Part shown: piece by piece, positions 47,975-56,096 of the stretch
Position numbering within the stretch: position 1 is the stretch's first letter
Layout of the letters: each line of letters opens with the position of its first letter
Source: Methylococcales symbiont of Hymedesmia sp. n. MRB-2018
Lineage (GTDB): Bacteria > Pseudomonadota > Gammaproteobacteria > Methylococcales > Methylomonadaceae
Direction: 5' to 3'
DNA: 64,000 nucleotides
Assembly (NCBI GenBank): GCA_003666385.1
Contig: QPIN01000062.1
Span: forward strand, 1 to 64,000
Position numbers and translations under genes: made by a program
Notes under the pieces: generated by a model
Databases searched by the model: none
Seen by the model: the letters and a program-made list of their open reading frames with translations, nothing else
Told to the model about the DNA's origin: nothing

Positions 47975-48637
47975 ATGCTCAAATTTGATCATGTCAGCAA
48001 GCGATATCAAGATGCAGGAGATGCATTAATTGATGTAAGTTTTCATTTACAGAAAGGTGAAATGGCTTTTTTAACAGGGCACTCAGGCGCAGGGAAAAGT
48101 ACGCTGTTAAAATTAATAGCCATGATGGAGCTTTGTAGTCGTGGACATGTATTGTTAGATGGGCAGAATTTAAATAAAGTCAGAGAAAAACAAATTCCTT
48201 TTATTCGTAGAAAGTTGGGACTGATTTTTCAGGATAATAAATTATTACAGGATAGAACTATTTTTGATAATGTAGCTTTGCCTCTAGTTATTTCAGGGTA
48301 TGGACAGCAGCAAATAGCAAGAAGAGTCAGGGCTGCACTGGATAAAGTAGGTTTGTTACGGAAAGAAAAAAAATATCCACTCACCCTGTCAGGTGGTGAA
48401 CAGCAACGGGTAGGGATTGCTAGGGCAGTTGTCAACAAACCACAATTGATTTTAGCCGATGAACCTACTGGAAACCTAGATCCTGAATTATCAGCGGAAG
48501 TCATGCAGTTATTTGAGCAATTCCAAAATGTAGGCGTAACCGTATTGATTGCCAGCCATGATATTGATTTATTAAAGCAGATGGGGCATAGAGTATTAAC
48601 ATTAGATCATGGTAATCTTAAAACCCGTTCATCATGA
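47975..48637 (+). CDS. ftsE: Cell division ATP-binding protein FtsE
   Basis: FtsE drives the FtsEX complex that activates peptidoglycan hydrolysis at the septum. The 220-residue ABC ATPase has Walker A GHSGAGKSTLLK, Q-loop FQDNKLL, signature LSGGEQQRVGIARA, and Walker B LILADEPTGNLD. It starts 1 base after the ftsY stop and overlaps ftsX by 4 bases. Confidence 0.96.
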   Translation: MLKFDHVSKRYQDAGDALIDVSFHLQKGEMAFLTGHSGAGKSTLLKLIAMMELCSRGHVLLDGQNLNKVREKQIPFIRRKLGLIFQDNKLLQDRTIFDNVALPLVISGYGQQQIARRVRAALDKVGLLRKEKKYPLTLSGGEQQRVGIARAVVNKPQLILADEPTGNLDPELSAEVMQLFEQFQNVGVTVLIASHDIDLLKQMGHRVLTLDHGNLKTRSS

Positions 48638-49605
48638 AAAATAAAGTGCATTCTCGCCATCATCGACAAAGCAGTGGTTTTTCAGATAAATCACAGGCTT
48701 ATTTACATATTCATTTACATGCGTTGTTTTCAAGTCTTGGACGATTATGCAGAAATTCTTTTACCTCACTAATGACTATTGTAGTGATGGCGATTGCAAT
48801 ATCTTTAGCTTCGGGGTTTTACTTACTGCTTGCAAACATGCAGCAATTAACAGCAAATATAGAAGCAAGTAATCAAATATCTTTATTCCTAAAATCAGGT
48901 GTTAGTGATAGAGCAGGTGAGCAATTAGTTCAGCAAATAAGAAAAAATACGCAACTGGATAAAGTCGTTTTAATCTCAAAAAAACAAGCACTGAAAGAAT
49001 TTAAAGATTACAGTGGATTCGGTAATGCTTTAGATGTTTTAGAAATTAATCCTCTCCCCGTTGTTATCCAGATATTACCTAAAAATACACTAAATGATTT
49101 GCAAAGTTTAGAACAACTGCTGATAGAGCTGGAGCAATTAGCACAAGTAGATTTTAGCCAAATGGATATGCAATGGGTGGAACGCTTACAATCGATTATG
49201 CAGATTATGCAAAGAGGAGCCATATTATTGAGTGGCTTATTAAGCCTAGCAGTCTTGTTTATTACCGGTAATACTATTCGCTTAGAGTTACAAAATAGAC
49301 AGGATGAAGTACAAATAGCTAAATTAGTTGGAGCCACGCACTCTTTTATCCAGCGCCCTTTTCTTTACACTGGGTTCTGGTTGGGTTTTATAGCGGGTAT
49401 AATGGCTTGCTTGCTTGTTGCGCTTATGATCATGATGATACAAAATCCGATAGAAAACTTATCCATTCTTTATGATGGCGCATTTAATTTACTTTTCTTA
49501 AACTTAACAGAGACATTAGTACTGTTAGCAATGACATCACTGCTGGGAATATTAGGAGCATGGGGTGTATTACATTATCAACTCCAGCAGATAAAACCAG
49601 AATAG
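48634..49605 (+). CDS. ftsX: Cell division protein FtsX
   Basis: FtsX is the four-helix membrane partner of FtsE, with a periplasmic loop that recruits murein hydrolase activators. The 323-residue product has a basic N-terminus, helix 1 at about residues 48-70, the extracellular domain (ANIEASNQISLFLKSGVSDRAG to LAQVDFSQMDMQWVERL), and three C-terminal helices with the KLVGATHSFIQRPFLYTGFW loop characteristic of the family. Confidence 0.95.
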   Translation: MKNKVHSRHHRQSSGFSDKSQAYLHIHLHALFSSLGRLCRNSFTSLMTIVVMAIAISLASGFYLLLANMQQLTANIEASNQISLFLKSGVSDRAGEQLVQQIRKNTQLDKVVLISKKQALKEFKDYSGFGNALDVLEINPLPVVIQILPKNTLNDLQSLEQLLIELEQLAQVDFSQMDMQWVERLQSIMQIMQRGAILLSGLLSLAVLFITGNTIRLELQNRQDEVQIAKLVGATHSFIQRPFLYTGFWLGFIAGIMACLLVALMIMMIQNPIENLSILYDGAFNLLFLNLTETLVLLAMTSLLGILGAWGVLHYQLQQIKPE

Positions 49606-49647
49606 ATTTTTAAATTTATAAAATAATGAATTAAACTTACCTTATTA

Positions 49648-49674
49648 TTAGCACTCTTATTGTTTGAGTGTTAG
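49648..49674 (+). promoter_or_regulatory. CIRCE-like operator (HrcA site) upstream of rpoH
   Basis: TTAGCACTC, nine bases, then GAGTGTTAG. The CIRCE consensus is TTAGCACTC-N9-GAGTGCTAA; the left arm matches 9 of 9 and the right arm 7 of 9, with exact spacing. It overlaps the -35 box of the promoter below. It is not followed by a T-run, so it is not a terminator. Confidence 0.75.
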
Positions 49675-49692
49675 AATTACTGGCTTTATAAT
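49664..49692 (+). promoter_or_regulatory. Sigma-70-type promoter of rpoH
   Basis: TTGAGT (49664-49669), 17 bases, then TATAAT (49687-49692), 14 bases before the start codon. The -35 box lies within the right arm of the CIRCE-like site. Confidence 0.65.
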
Positions 49693-49706
49693 TTAAGAGA
49701 CTTTTT

Positions 49707-50561
49707 ATGGACAACACATTAGCTTTACCCACAAACTTATCAGTAGGTAGCTTTGATTCATACATGAGTACCGTGAGTCATTTACCTAAATTGACTCCAG
49801 AACAAGAATATGACTTGGCCGTACAATACAGAGATTTTGGTGATCTTGAAGCGGCACGTAAATTGGTTATGTCTAATTTACGGTTTGTAGCTCATGTCGC
49901 ACGTGGATATAGTGGATATGGTTTGCCTTTAGCCGATGTGATGCAAGAAGGAAATGTAGGTTTGATGAAAGCGGTTAAACGTTTTGACCCAGAAGTAGGT
50001 GTGCGTTTGGTTTCTTTTGCAGTGCATTGGATCAAAGCAGAAATTCATGAATACGTAATCAAGAATTGTCGTATCGTTAAAGTAGCCACTACAAAAGCAC
50101 AACGTAAGCTGTTTTTTAATCTTAGAAAATCAAAAAAAGATCTGGCTTGGCTATCAAAAGATGATGCTGAAGCGATAGCAGAAAACCTGAATGTAGATAT
50201 AAAAACAGTCTATGAAATGGAAGAACGATTAGATGGTCGTGATATGGCATTTGATTTATCAGCTAATGATTCAGATGATAATATTTCTACACCAGCCAAT
50301 TATCTGGAACAACAGGGAGCGGATCCTGCATTACTCATAGAAAATGCAGATTGGAAAGAGCATAAAGAAGACTTATTGTCAGAAGCATTATCTGAACTTG
50401 ATGAACGTAGTCAGGATATCTTAAAAAGTCGATGGTTATCTGATAAGAAAGCAACCTTGCATGACTTGGCGGCTCGCTATAATGTTTCAGCTGAACGGAT
50501 TAGACAAATAGAAAAGAATGCAATGAAAAAATTGAAAGTAGCAGTTACATTAGAAGCATAG
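49707..50561 (+). CDS. rpoH: Heat-shock sigma factor RpoH (sigma-32)
   Basis: RpoH directs RNA polymerase to heat-shock promoters. The 284-residue product has regions 1.2 and 2 (LTPEQEYDLAVQYRDFGDLEAARKLVMSNLRFVAHVARGY, VGLMKAVKRFDPEVGVRLVSFAVHWIKAEIHEYV), the RpoH box QRKLFFNLRKSKK, and region 4 with its helix-turn-helix (TLHDLAARYNVSAERIRQIEKNAMKKL). It follows ftsX as in E. coli. The G of its TAG stop is the first base of a 157-bp repeat. Confidence 0.97.
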   Translation: MDNTLALPTNLSVGSFDSYMSTVSHLPKLTPEQEYDLAVQYRDFGDLEAARKLVMSNLRFVAHVARGYSGYGLPLADVMQEGNVGLMKAVKRFDPEVGVRLVSFAVHWIKAEIHEYVIKNCRIVKVATTKAQRKLFFNLRKSKKDLAWLSKDDAEAIAENLNVDIKTVYEMEERLDGRDMAFDLSANDSDDNISTPANYLEQQGADPALLIENADWKEHKEDLLSEALSELDERSQDILKSRWLSDKKATLHDLAARYNVSAERIRQIEKNAMKKLKVAVTLEA

Positions 50562-50717
50562 TAACTACTCAGCGTACTCCGTAACTGCTTAGATTGTCCT
50601 CTGTTCTGTTCAAGATTAAGGCGTTCAAGAGCAAGACGAAAACGCGGAGTTTACAGATGTAAATGCGCACTTTCAACGCGGCTATTGGACAAAATAGAGG
50701 GTACGCTGAGTAGTTAC
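50561..50717 (-). repeat. 157-bp palindromic repeat family, copy F (complete)
   Basis: It starts GTAACTACTCAGCGTACTCC and ends GGGTACGCTGAGTAGTTAC, in the opposite orientation to copies A, C and E. It joins the rpoH stop codon without any gap and ends 41 bases before tRNA-Leu. It could act as the transcript end of rpoH. Confidence 0.9.
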
Positions 50718-50758
50718 TAGCGATATTATTAATAATTGATTATAATACCCAGCTTGAT

Positions 50759-50843
50759 GCCGGGGTGGCGAAACTGGTAGACGCGTTGGATTCAAAATCC
50801 AATTTCTTAGGAAGTGCCGGTTCGATTCCGGCCCTCGGTACCA
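50759..50843 (+). tRNA. tRNA-Leu (anticodon CAA)
   Basis: An 85-base class II tRNA with acceptor GCCGGGG pairing to CCTCGGT (two G-T pairs), anticodon stem TTGGA/TCCAA around TTCAAAA (anticodon CAA), a long variable arm, T-loop GGTTCGATTCC and encoded CCA. It reads UUG codons. Confidence 0.93.
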
Positions 50844-50922
50844 TCGATAAAATAAGGGATGTAGCGATTTAATGTTACTCCCTTTTTTATTGTCTGAAGT
50901 TTGGCTCACAAGCAGTTCAGGT

Positions 50923-51315
50923 TTATGAATACAACTTATTTTTATAAGTTAAATATTCATTATTAAACATATTTATTAGTTTATTTAATCGATCATTTAT
51001 TTGAATTGGACCAAATGTATCGTAGTCATTTAGAAGTTGATTAAGGTTAATTTTTGATTTATCTTTTAAATGCCTTTTTTTATCACTAAACGATTTATTA
51101 CTTAACCCTTGATTGTTGTACGTTAGTGAAAGATTTCCCAAAGTGTGGATAAATTCAACATGTTCCTCATCTGTAATTTCTCTCCAATGTTCATTTAAGA
51201 CTCGGGGCATTATATGTTCTATTTGAATACCTTTTGTATCCTTTTCAAAATCTAACAATTCTTTTTTATTAATGTTTTCAATTAAGATTAGAAGCCTGAC
51301 TAATTGTTTTTTATT
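50923..51315 (-). pseudogene. C-terminal fragment of a DUF262/DUF1524 (GmrSD-like) HNH nuclease
   Basis: The open stretch reaches back to about 51315; the first usable ATG is at 51258. It carries the DUF1524 HNH core: IQIEHIMPRVLNEHWREIT, then HTLGNLSLTYNNQGLSNKSFSDKKRHL. The N-terminal ParB-like (DUF262) domain expected in the full type IV restriction protein is missing, so this is a remnant. It lies just beyond tRNA-Leu, a common site for incoming defence genes. Confidence 0.75.
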
Positions 51316-51405
51316 TTTTTAAAAATGTTTCTGTATTTTTACCATAAAAACCTAAAAACACCTTGTTTTTCTTGCTTTATTCCTCTACTTCTAAGCTTTT
51401 TCCAC

Positions 51406-51773
51406 TCATTGGGCATAACAATCCCTCAAACTTCGCATTTGTTTAAAAATATTCATTCCAGTCTTAAGATTATGACTCATGGCAATGAGTTGAGCTCTGG
51501 TTTTGTTACGTTCTATTCCTAGGTATCTTGCCTTAGTTAAACCATGATGAAGTTTTAACAACCCAAAGGTTCTTTCAACAATATAACGAATCGATGAGCG
51601 TTGTTTGTTGTCTTGTTTTTGTTTGTCTGTCAGCGGTGTGTTTCTGTAAGCCCTGTGTAGAATTTTATTGTTTTGTTTGCCTAATTTTTTATCATTCTGT
51701 TTGTTGGCATAAGCACTATCAGCATACACTTGCTCGCAGATTTTTAGTTTGTTTTTAGTCTTTTTAATATCAA
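51406..51773 (-). pseudogene. IS5-family transposase, C-terminal half only
   Basis: The frame carries VYADSAYANKQNDKKLG (containing one catalytic Asp) and RYIVERTFGLLKLHHGLTKARYLGIERNK with the catalytic Glu, the hallmark of IS5 transposases. Its natural N-terminal half is absent: coding similarity stops at 51773, exactly where a 141-bp miniature element begins. A further 18-bp IS5-like end lies beyond that element (51953-51970). Confidence 0.85.
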
Positions 51774-51914
51774 GAGAACTCAGCATAACTCTGGACGGAT
51801 AAAAAAGGTCAGCCAAAATAACGTGCAATAGCTCACTATTACACTTGTATTTTGACTAAAACCTGAAAAATTCTATCACTTTTTTTCTCTCGTCCAGAGT
51901 TATGCTGAGGTCTC
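51774..51914 (+). mobile_element. 141-bp miniature inverted-repeat element, copy 3
   Basis: It begins GAGAACTCAGCATAACTC and ends AGAGTTATGCTGAGGTCTC with nearly perfect inverted ends of about 30 bases. It is the best-preserved copy and the same length as copies 1 and 2. It abuts the truncated IS5 transposase. Confidence 0.9.
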
Positions 51915-51952
51915 AATGAATACTATTTTAACAAATTGGTGGTTTTTGGGTT

Positions 51953-51970
51953 GATTTATGCAAAGGTCTC
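51953..51970 (-). repeat. Candidate terminal inverted repeat of an IS5-family element
   Basis: On the minus strand it reads GAGACCTTTGCATAAATC, which matches the miniature-element end GAGACCTCAGCATAACTC at 15 of 18 positions and the pair flanking 7272-7383. It may be the outer end of the broken IS5 copy at 51406. No matching end was found on the other side of that remnant. Confidence 0.55.
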
Positions 51971-52059
51971 TAAAAAAATAAAGGGAACCAGTTACTGGTG
52001 CTGATGTTTGGGGTTTTAAAACCTGGGGTTGCGTTTGATGTGGGTTATAGAAAATAAGG

Positions 52060-52081
52060 AGGCAAGCCCTAATGCTTGCCT
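52060..52081. terminator. Hairpin in the argC downstream region
   Basis: AGGCAAGC and GCTTGCCT form a perfect 8-bp stem around CCTAAT. No T-run follows on either strand, so terminator function is uncertain. Confidence 0.35.
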
Positions 52082-52159
52082 TGATGTTGATAAATTATCA
52101 CCATTTCACAGTCATCGGCACTTCTGCCTATGCTGTGGGGGCATTATATCACTATCTCC

Positions 52160-52305
52160 ATAAATACTTATGCGTTTGGGGCAAGGCCCCGATTAGGATA
52201 GATAGAAAGTTGCGTGAAACACGTTAAAAAATGTTGGAAATGGGGTTGATTTTTAAGACGGGTATCTGACCCTAATTATTTCGTTCCCATTTTCTACGTG
52301 GGAAC
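52160..52305. repeat. Third dispersed repeat family, copy 2, plus REP-like palindrome
   Basis: 52160-52270 is similar to the reverse complement of 30675-30780, with a 27-base exact block at 52160-52186. It is followed by GTTCCCATTTTCTACGTGGGAAC (in two parts: GTTCCCA... and ...TGGGAAC, 52283-52305), a REP-like palindrome of a kind common in gammaproteobacteria. No gene lies in 51971-52321. Confidence 0.6.
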
Positions 52306-52321
52306 CTAGCTCATTTTACAA

Positions 52322-53353
52322 TTAAGGATATAAAGCCACTGTTTCCAATCCTTGGTTTTCAGCTAATGCAAAGATTAAATTCATATTCTGCACTGCTTGA
52401 CCTGCTGCGCCTTTAACCAGGTTATCTATCACTGACAGAACAACTAAGGTATCACCCCCTTGGGGTTGATGAATGGCTATCTGACATTTATTGCTACCGC
52501 GTACATTTCGAGTATCAGGATGCGTTCCCGTAGGAAGTACATCGACAAAGAATTCATCTTGATAACGTTGTTCAAATAATGCCTGCACCTCTGTAACGTC
52601 AGCAACAATCTGTCCATACAAGGTAGCGTGTATACCTCTGATCATTGGTGTTAAATGCGGTACAAATGTTAAAGAAACAGGCTGCTTGGCGGCTATCTCC
52701 AATCCCTGGCTAATTTCGGTTAGATGCCTGTGTCCTGCTACCGCATAAGCTTTAAAACTTTCACCAGTTTCACTCATTAATGTGCTAACTTGAGCCGATC
52801 TACCTGCGCCACTGACACCTGATTTTACATCCGCTATCAAATGCCCAGGGTCAATCAAATTATTTTCCAATAGAGGTAAAAATCCTAATTGGACTGCGGT
52901 GGGATAACAACCTGGACAGGCAATCAAACTGGCCTGTTTTATCGCTTCTCGATTAACTTCAGCTAAACCATAAATAGCGTGTTCTATTAAGTCAGGACAA
53001 GCATGTGCCATGCCATACCATTTTGACCATTCCTTATCATCTTTTATTCTAAAATCGGCAGATAAATCAATTACTTTAACATTGCGTGATAATAGTTCTT
53101 CAGCCATTAACATGGCTGTGCCATTGGGGGTGGCAAAAAAAACTACATCACATTCAGATAATGACTCTATATTGGGATGAGTAAAAGCAATATCACATAA
53201 ACCTCGTAAATTAGGATATAGCAAAGAGATTGCCTGACCCGCATCTGATCGAGAGGTCACCACAGTAATATCTACCTCTTTATGCAAAGCAAGAATACGC
53301 AGAAGTTCAGCCCCCGTATATCCTGTTCCCCCCACTATACCAACACGAATCAT
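52322..53353 (-). CDS. argC: N-acetyl-gamma-glutamyl-phosphate reductase
   Basis: ArgC carries out the third step of arginine synthesis, reducing N-acetylglutamyl phosphate with NADPH. The 343-residue product has the Rossmann loop [17 protein letters not shown], the catalytic cysteine in [22 protein letters not shown], and the histidine in [11 protein letters not shown]. Length is typical of the long proteobacterial form. It stands alone, with no other arg genes in the window. Confidence 0.97.
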   Translation of the reverse strand: MIRVGIVGGTGYTGAELLRILALHKEVDITVVTSRSDAGQAISLLYPNLRGLCDIAFTHPNIESLSECDVVFFATPNGTAMLMAEELLSRNVKVIDLSADFRIKDDKEWSKWYGMAHACPDLIEHAIYGLAEVNREAIKQASLIACPGCYPTAVQLGFLPLLENNLIDPGHLIADVKSGVSGAGRSAQVSTLMSETGESFKAYAVAGHRHLTEISQGLEIAAKQPVSLTFVPHLTPMIRGIHATLYGQIVADVTEVQALFEQRYQDEFFVDVLPTGTHPDTRNVRGSNKCQIAIHQPQGGDTLVVLSVIDNLVKGAAGQAVQNMNLIFALAENQGLETVALYP

Positions 53354-53430
53354 CTTGTTTAACCCTAGTTTCTTATAATAAATGTTGTATATAATACCTG
53401 CTATGATTCTTCTTAACTTTTTTTATCGTT

Positions 53431-53610
53431 ATGCTTGCCGTTGAAATAAAGAATACTAGGCTTCAGTCAACACAATGTTCTATTCCAAATCCCTCTGAAT
53501 CAGAAGTGTTGATTAAAGTGCTTGCAGCAGACCTTATAATCGTCCTGATATTATGCAGCGTAAAGGCTTATAGCCACCGCCTAAAGGAGCAAAAGTCACT
53601 ACGATAACGC
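53431..53610 (+). pseudogene. N-terminal remnant of a zinc-free quinone oxidoreductase (MDR family)
   Basis: The plus strand from ATG 53431 gives MLAVEIKNTRLQSTQCSIPN, PSESEVLIKVLAA, then after a frameshift NRPDIMQRKGL, a TAG stop, and PPPKGAKVT. This matches the start of NAD(P)H-quinone oxidoreductases (EVLIKV.A.GVNRPD..QRKGLYPPPPGAS). A frameshift, a stop and loss of the rest mean it is dead. The remaining gap to ribH (53611-54231) has an inverted repeat ATAAATAAA/TTTATTTAT (53618-53654) and repeat fragment G but no gene. Confidence 0.7.
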
Positions 53611-53796
53611 ACAATAAATAAACATCCTAGCTTGCGCAGGGTTTTTATTTATCTTTAAGACGCAACGAAAGGAGCATAGCAGGCTATGTGACCTAAGTTG
53701 CAACACCTAAAATGATAAAAAGAGTAACAAGACGGCTGGGTTATTTGTTGCCAGTTGCCTTAGTGTCTCCATAGACAGGTAAAAACTAACTTTTTA

Positions 53797-53820
53797 GTAG
53801 CTACTCAGGCTTACCCTCTA
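53797..53820 (+). repeat. 157-bp repeat family, copy G (end fragment)
   Basis: GTAGCTACTCAGGCTTACCC and TCTA match the first 24 bases of the family with one inserted G. The sequence then diverges. Confidence 0.6.
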
Positions 53821-54231
53821 ATTTATTCATCGTAGTACTGAATCAGTGATCTCTCTGTGTGAATTTTATAGGGTTACAGGAAAAACACTTTCCTTATCTA
53901 AAAAGCGGTCAAATGTTTTTATTATAGCGAGGATGTCGTTACCTTTTTATGCTGCAAATTCAAGTGAAACAATTATCCCTAGCGATTTAAAAAGCAGATA
54001 CACTCTTTTGTTTATAGTTTTTTAATATTGCCCCTGATTATTGAAAAGTTACGTCTCATGCTGTTAAGACATTGATAATATTTGAGTTTTGAACTGTGTA
54101 TACACGTTCATATATGGCATATACACTCTAAAAGATCCAGTTTCAGGAGTATGATAAATTATCATTCTGCATCCATAATAAAATTATGTTGAAATAGCAC
54201 AAAGAATTTACATTAATAAAAGAGAAATAAA

Positions 54232-54708
54232 ATGTCGGCAGTAAAAATAATTGAAGGAAATTTTTCCGTTCAGGGCAGTAAATTTTGTATTGTAGCTTCA
54301 CGATTTAACAGTTTTATTGTTGATCAATTAGAAGGAGGAGCTATTGATGCATTGCTTCGACATGGTGCCAATAAAGACGATATTTGTTTGGTTAAAGCAC
54401 CTGGGGCTTTTGAATTGCCTATGGTTATTCAACGTGTTGTAGCAACAAAAAAGTATGATGCCATTATCGCTTTAGGTGCGGTTATAAGAGGTGGTACCCC
54501 TCATTTTGAATATGTTGCCGGCGAATGTATTAAAGGTATTGCCTCTGTTTCATTGCAATATGATGTACCTGTTAGTTTTGGCGTGTTGACTGTTGATACC
54601 ATTGAACAAGCGATTGAAAGAGCAGGCACAAAAGCTGGCAACAAAGGTGCAGAAGCTGCCCTGTCGGCAATAGAAATGGTCAGTTTGTTTGCTAATCTGG
54701 AGAGTTAA
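54232..54708 (+). CDS. ribH: 6,7-dimethyl-8-ribityllumazine synthase
   Basis: RibH condenses the RibB product with the pyrimidine precursor to give the riboflavin synthase substrate. The 158-residue product has [55 protein letters not shown], and [18 protein letters not shown]. It overlaps nusB by 1 base. In most relatives it directly follows ribB; here ribB lies 27 kb away on the other strand. No FMN riboswitch was found upstream. Confidence 0.97.
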   Translation: MSAVKIIEGNFSVQGSKFCIVASRFNSFIVDQLEGGAIDALLRHGANKDDICLVKAPGAFELPMVIQRVVATKKYDAIIALGAVIRGGTPHFEYVAGECIKGIASVSLQYDVPVSFGVLTVDTIEQAIERAGTKAGNKGAEAALSAIEMVSLFANLES

Positions 54709-55151
54709 TGCGTTCGGCTAAAACTAAGGCTCGCGAATGTGCGGTACAAGCACTTTATCAATGGCAAGTATCAGGAGAAAGTCTAGCTCGGATTGAAATG
54801 AATTTTTTGGAAGAGGAGTACTTGAAAGGTGCACAAAAAAAATATTTTTCCGAATTATTTCATGGTATACCTCAACAGCTTGATACCATTGATGAAGCTT
54901 TAGCTGAGTTTGTAGATCGACCAGTAGAAAAAATAGACCCTGTAGAAAGAGCTATTTTAAGAATTGGTGTTTATGAATTCATCAACCGTCTGGATACACC
55001 TTATAAAGTCATTATCAATGAAGGTGTAAACTTGGCAAAATGTTTTGGTGCAGAGGGTAGTCATAAATATGTCAATAGTATTTTAGATCATGTCAGCAAG
55101 AAAACCCGTGCGATGGAAATTGTCTCTAAAGTAAACACAAATCAGTCTTAA
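54708..55151 (+). CDS. nusB: Transcription antitermination factor NusB
   Basis: NusB with S10 (NusE) binds boxA RNA for antitermination of rRNA operons. The 147-residue product has the all-helical family pattern: KARECAVQALYQWQVSGESLARI near the start, and DPVERAILRIGVYEFINRLDTPYKVIINEGVNLAK toward the end. It is in the ribH-nusB-thiL-pgpA order. Confidence 0.96.
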   Translation: MRSAKTKARECAVQALYQWQVSGESLARIEMNFLEEEYLKGAQKKYFSELFHGIPQQLDTIDEALAEFVDRPVEKIDPVERAILRIGVYEFINRLDTPYKVIINEGVNLAKCFGAEGSHKYVNSILDHVSKKTRAMEIVSKVNTNQS

Positions 55152-55160
55152 ATATCCGCT

Positions 55161-56096
55161 ATGTCCGTTACAGAGTTTGGTCTGATTAAGCAATATTTCA
55201 CCAAACCGTTAAAAAACACTTATGTTAATCACTTAGGTGTTGGAGATGATTGCGCCTTGATGTCAGTGCCTGAAGGATATGAATTGGCCTTAACGACAGA
55301 TACTATGGTTGAAGGTGTGCATTTTTTTGCAAATGCCGACCCCCAACAATTAGGGCATAAATTATTGGCTATTAATTTAAGTGATTTAGCAGCCATGGGC
55401 GCAGATCCTGTATCAGCTACTCTGGCACTGACGCTACCTAAAGTAAATGAGGTCTGGCTAGCGGCCTTTTCACAAGGTTTGCATGAATTGGCCAATCAAT
55501 TTTCTGTTGATATTATTGGTGGCGATACCACTTCAGGTTCTTTGACCTTAACCATTCAAGCCATGGGCTTGATACCGAAAGGGCAAGCCTTAAAAAGGTC
55601 GACTGCAAAAATTGACGACATTATATGTGTAACAGGCTGTTTGGGTGATGCAGGTTTAGCTTTGAAAATAGAACAGGGTTATGCATGTTCTATACCTGAG
55701 CAGGCATTACAACAATTACACCAGCCTCAGCCTAAAGTTATTGAGGGATTAGCTATAAGAAATTTTGCTTCTGCCTGCATTGATTTATCCGATGGCATTG
55801 CTTCAGATTTAAACCATATTTTGCAGCAAAGTGGTGTAGGAGCTTGTTTACACTGGAATAATATTCCTCGATCAATACCGCTTAATGAATACATTGATAA
55901 AACGGGTGACTGGATGCTGCCATTATCAGCAGGGGATGATTATCAACTGTGTTTTACCGTAAGTCCCAACAAAGTAGATTTGATTCAAATAGCGTGTACT
56001 CAAATCGGTGTGATAGAAGCAAAACAGGGATTGAGAATTCTGCGTTCTAATAGGATAAGTGAATTAGAGGTTAAAGGTTTTGAGCATTTTTCTTAG
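55161..56096 (+). CDS. thiL: Thiamine-monophosphate kinase
   Basis: ThiL phosphorylates thiamine monophosphate to the active cofactor. The 311-residue product has the AIR-synthase-like fold with GVGDDCALM, TTDTMVEGVHFF, LAINLSDLAAMGADPVSATLALTLP, DIIGGDTTSG, and CIDLSDGIASDLNHI. It ends inside the first codons of pgpA (17-base overlap). Confidence 0.96.
   Translation: MSVTEFGLIKQYFTKPLKNTYVNHLGVGDDCALMSVPEGYELALTTDTMVEGVHFFANADPQQLGHKLLAINLSDLAAMGADPVSATLALTLPKVNEVWLAAFSQGLHELANQFSVDIIGGDTTSGSLTLTIQAMGLIPKGQALKRSTAKIDDIICVTGCLGDAGLALKIEQGYACSIPEQALQQLHQPQPKVIEGLAIRNFASACIDLSDGIASDLNHILQQSGVGACLHWNNIPRSIPLNEYIDKTGDWMLPLSAGDDYQLCFTVSPNKVDLIQIACTQIGVIEAKQGLRILRSNRISELEVKGFEHFS

Noticed and set aside
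50682..50909. Open frame of 75 codons across the repeat and tRNA-Leu on the minus strand
   Set aside because: It lies over a palindromic repeat and a tRNA gene and has no protein character of its own.
9251..53820. Repeated palindromes as a CRISPR array
   Set aside because: Copies are 157 bp, kilobases apart and in both orientations, with no regular spacers and no cas genes.
53354..54231. FMN riboswitch upstream of ribH
   Set aside because: The conserved RFN core is absent; the region holds a pseudogene remnant and repeat fragments instead.
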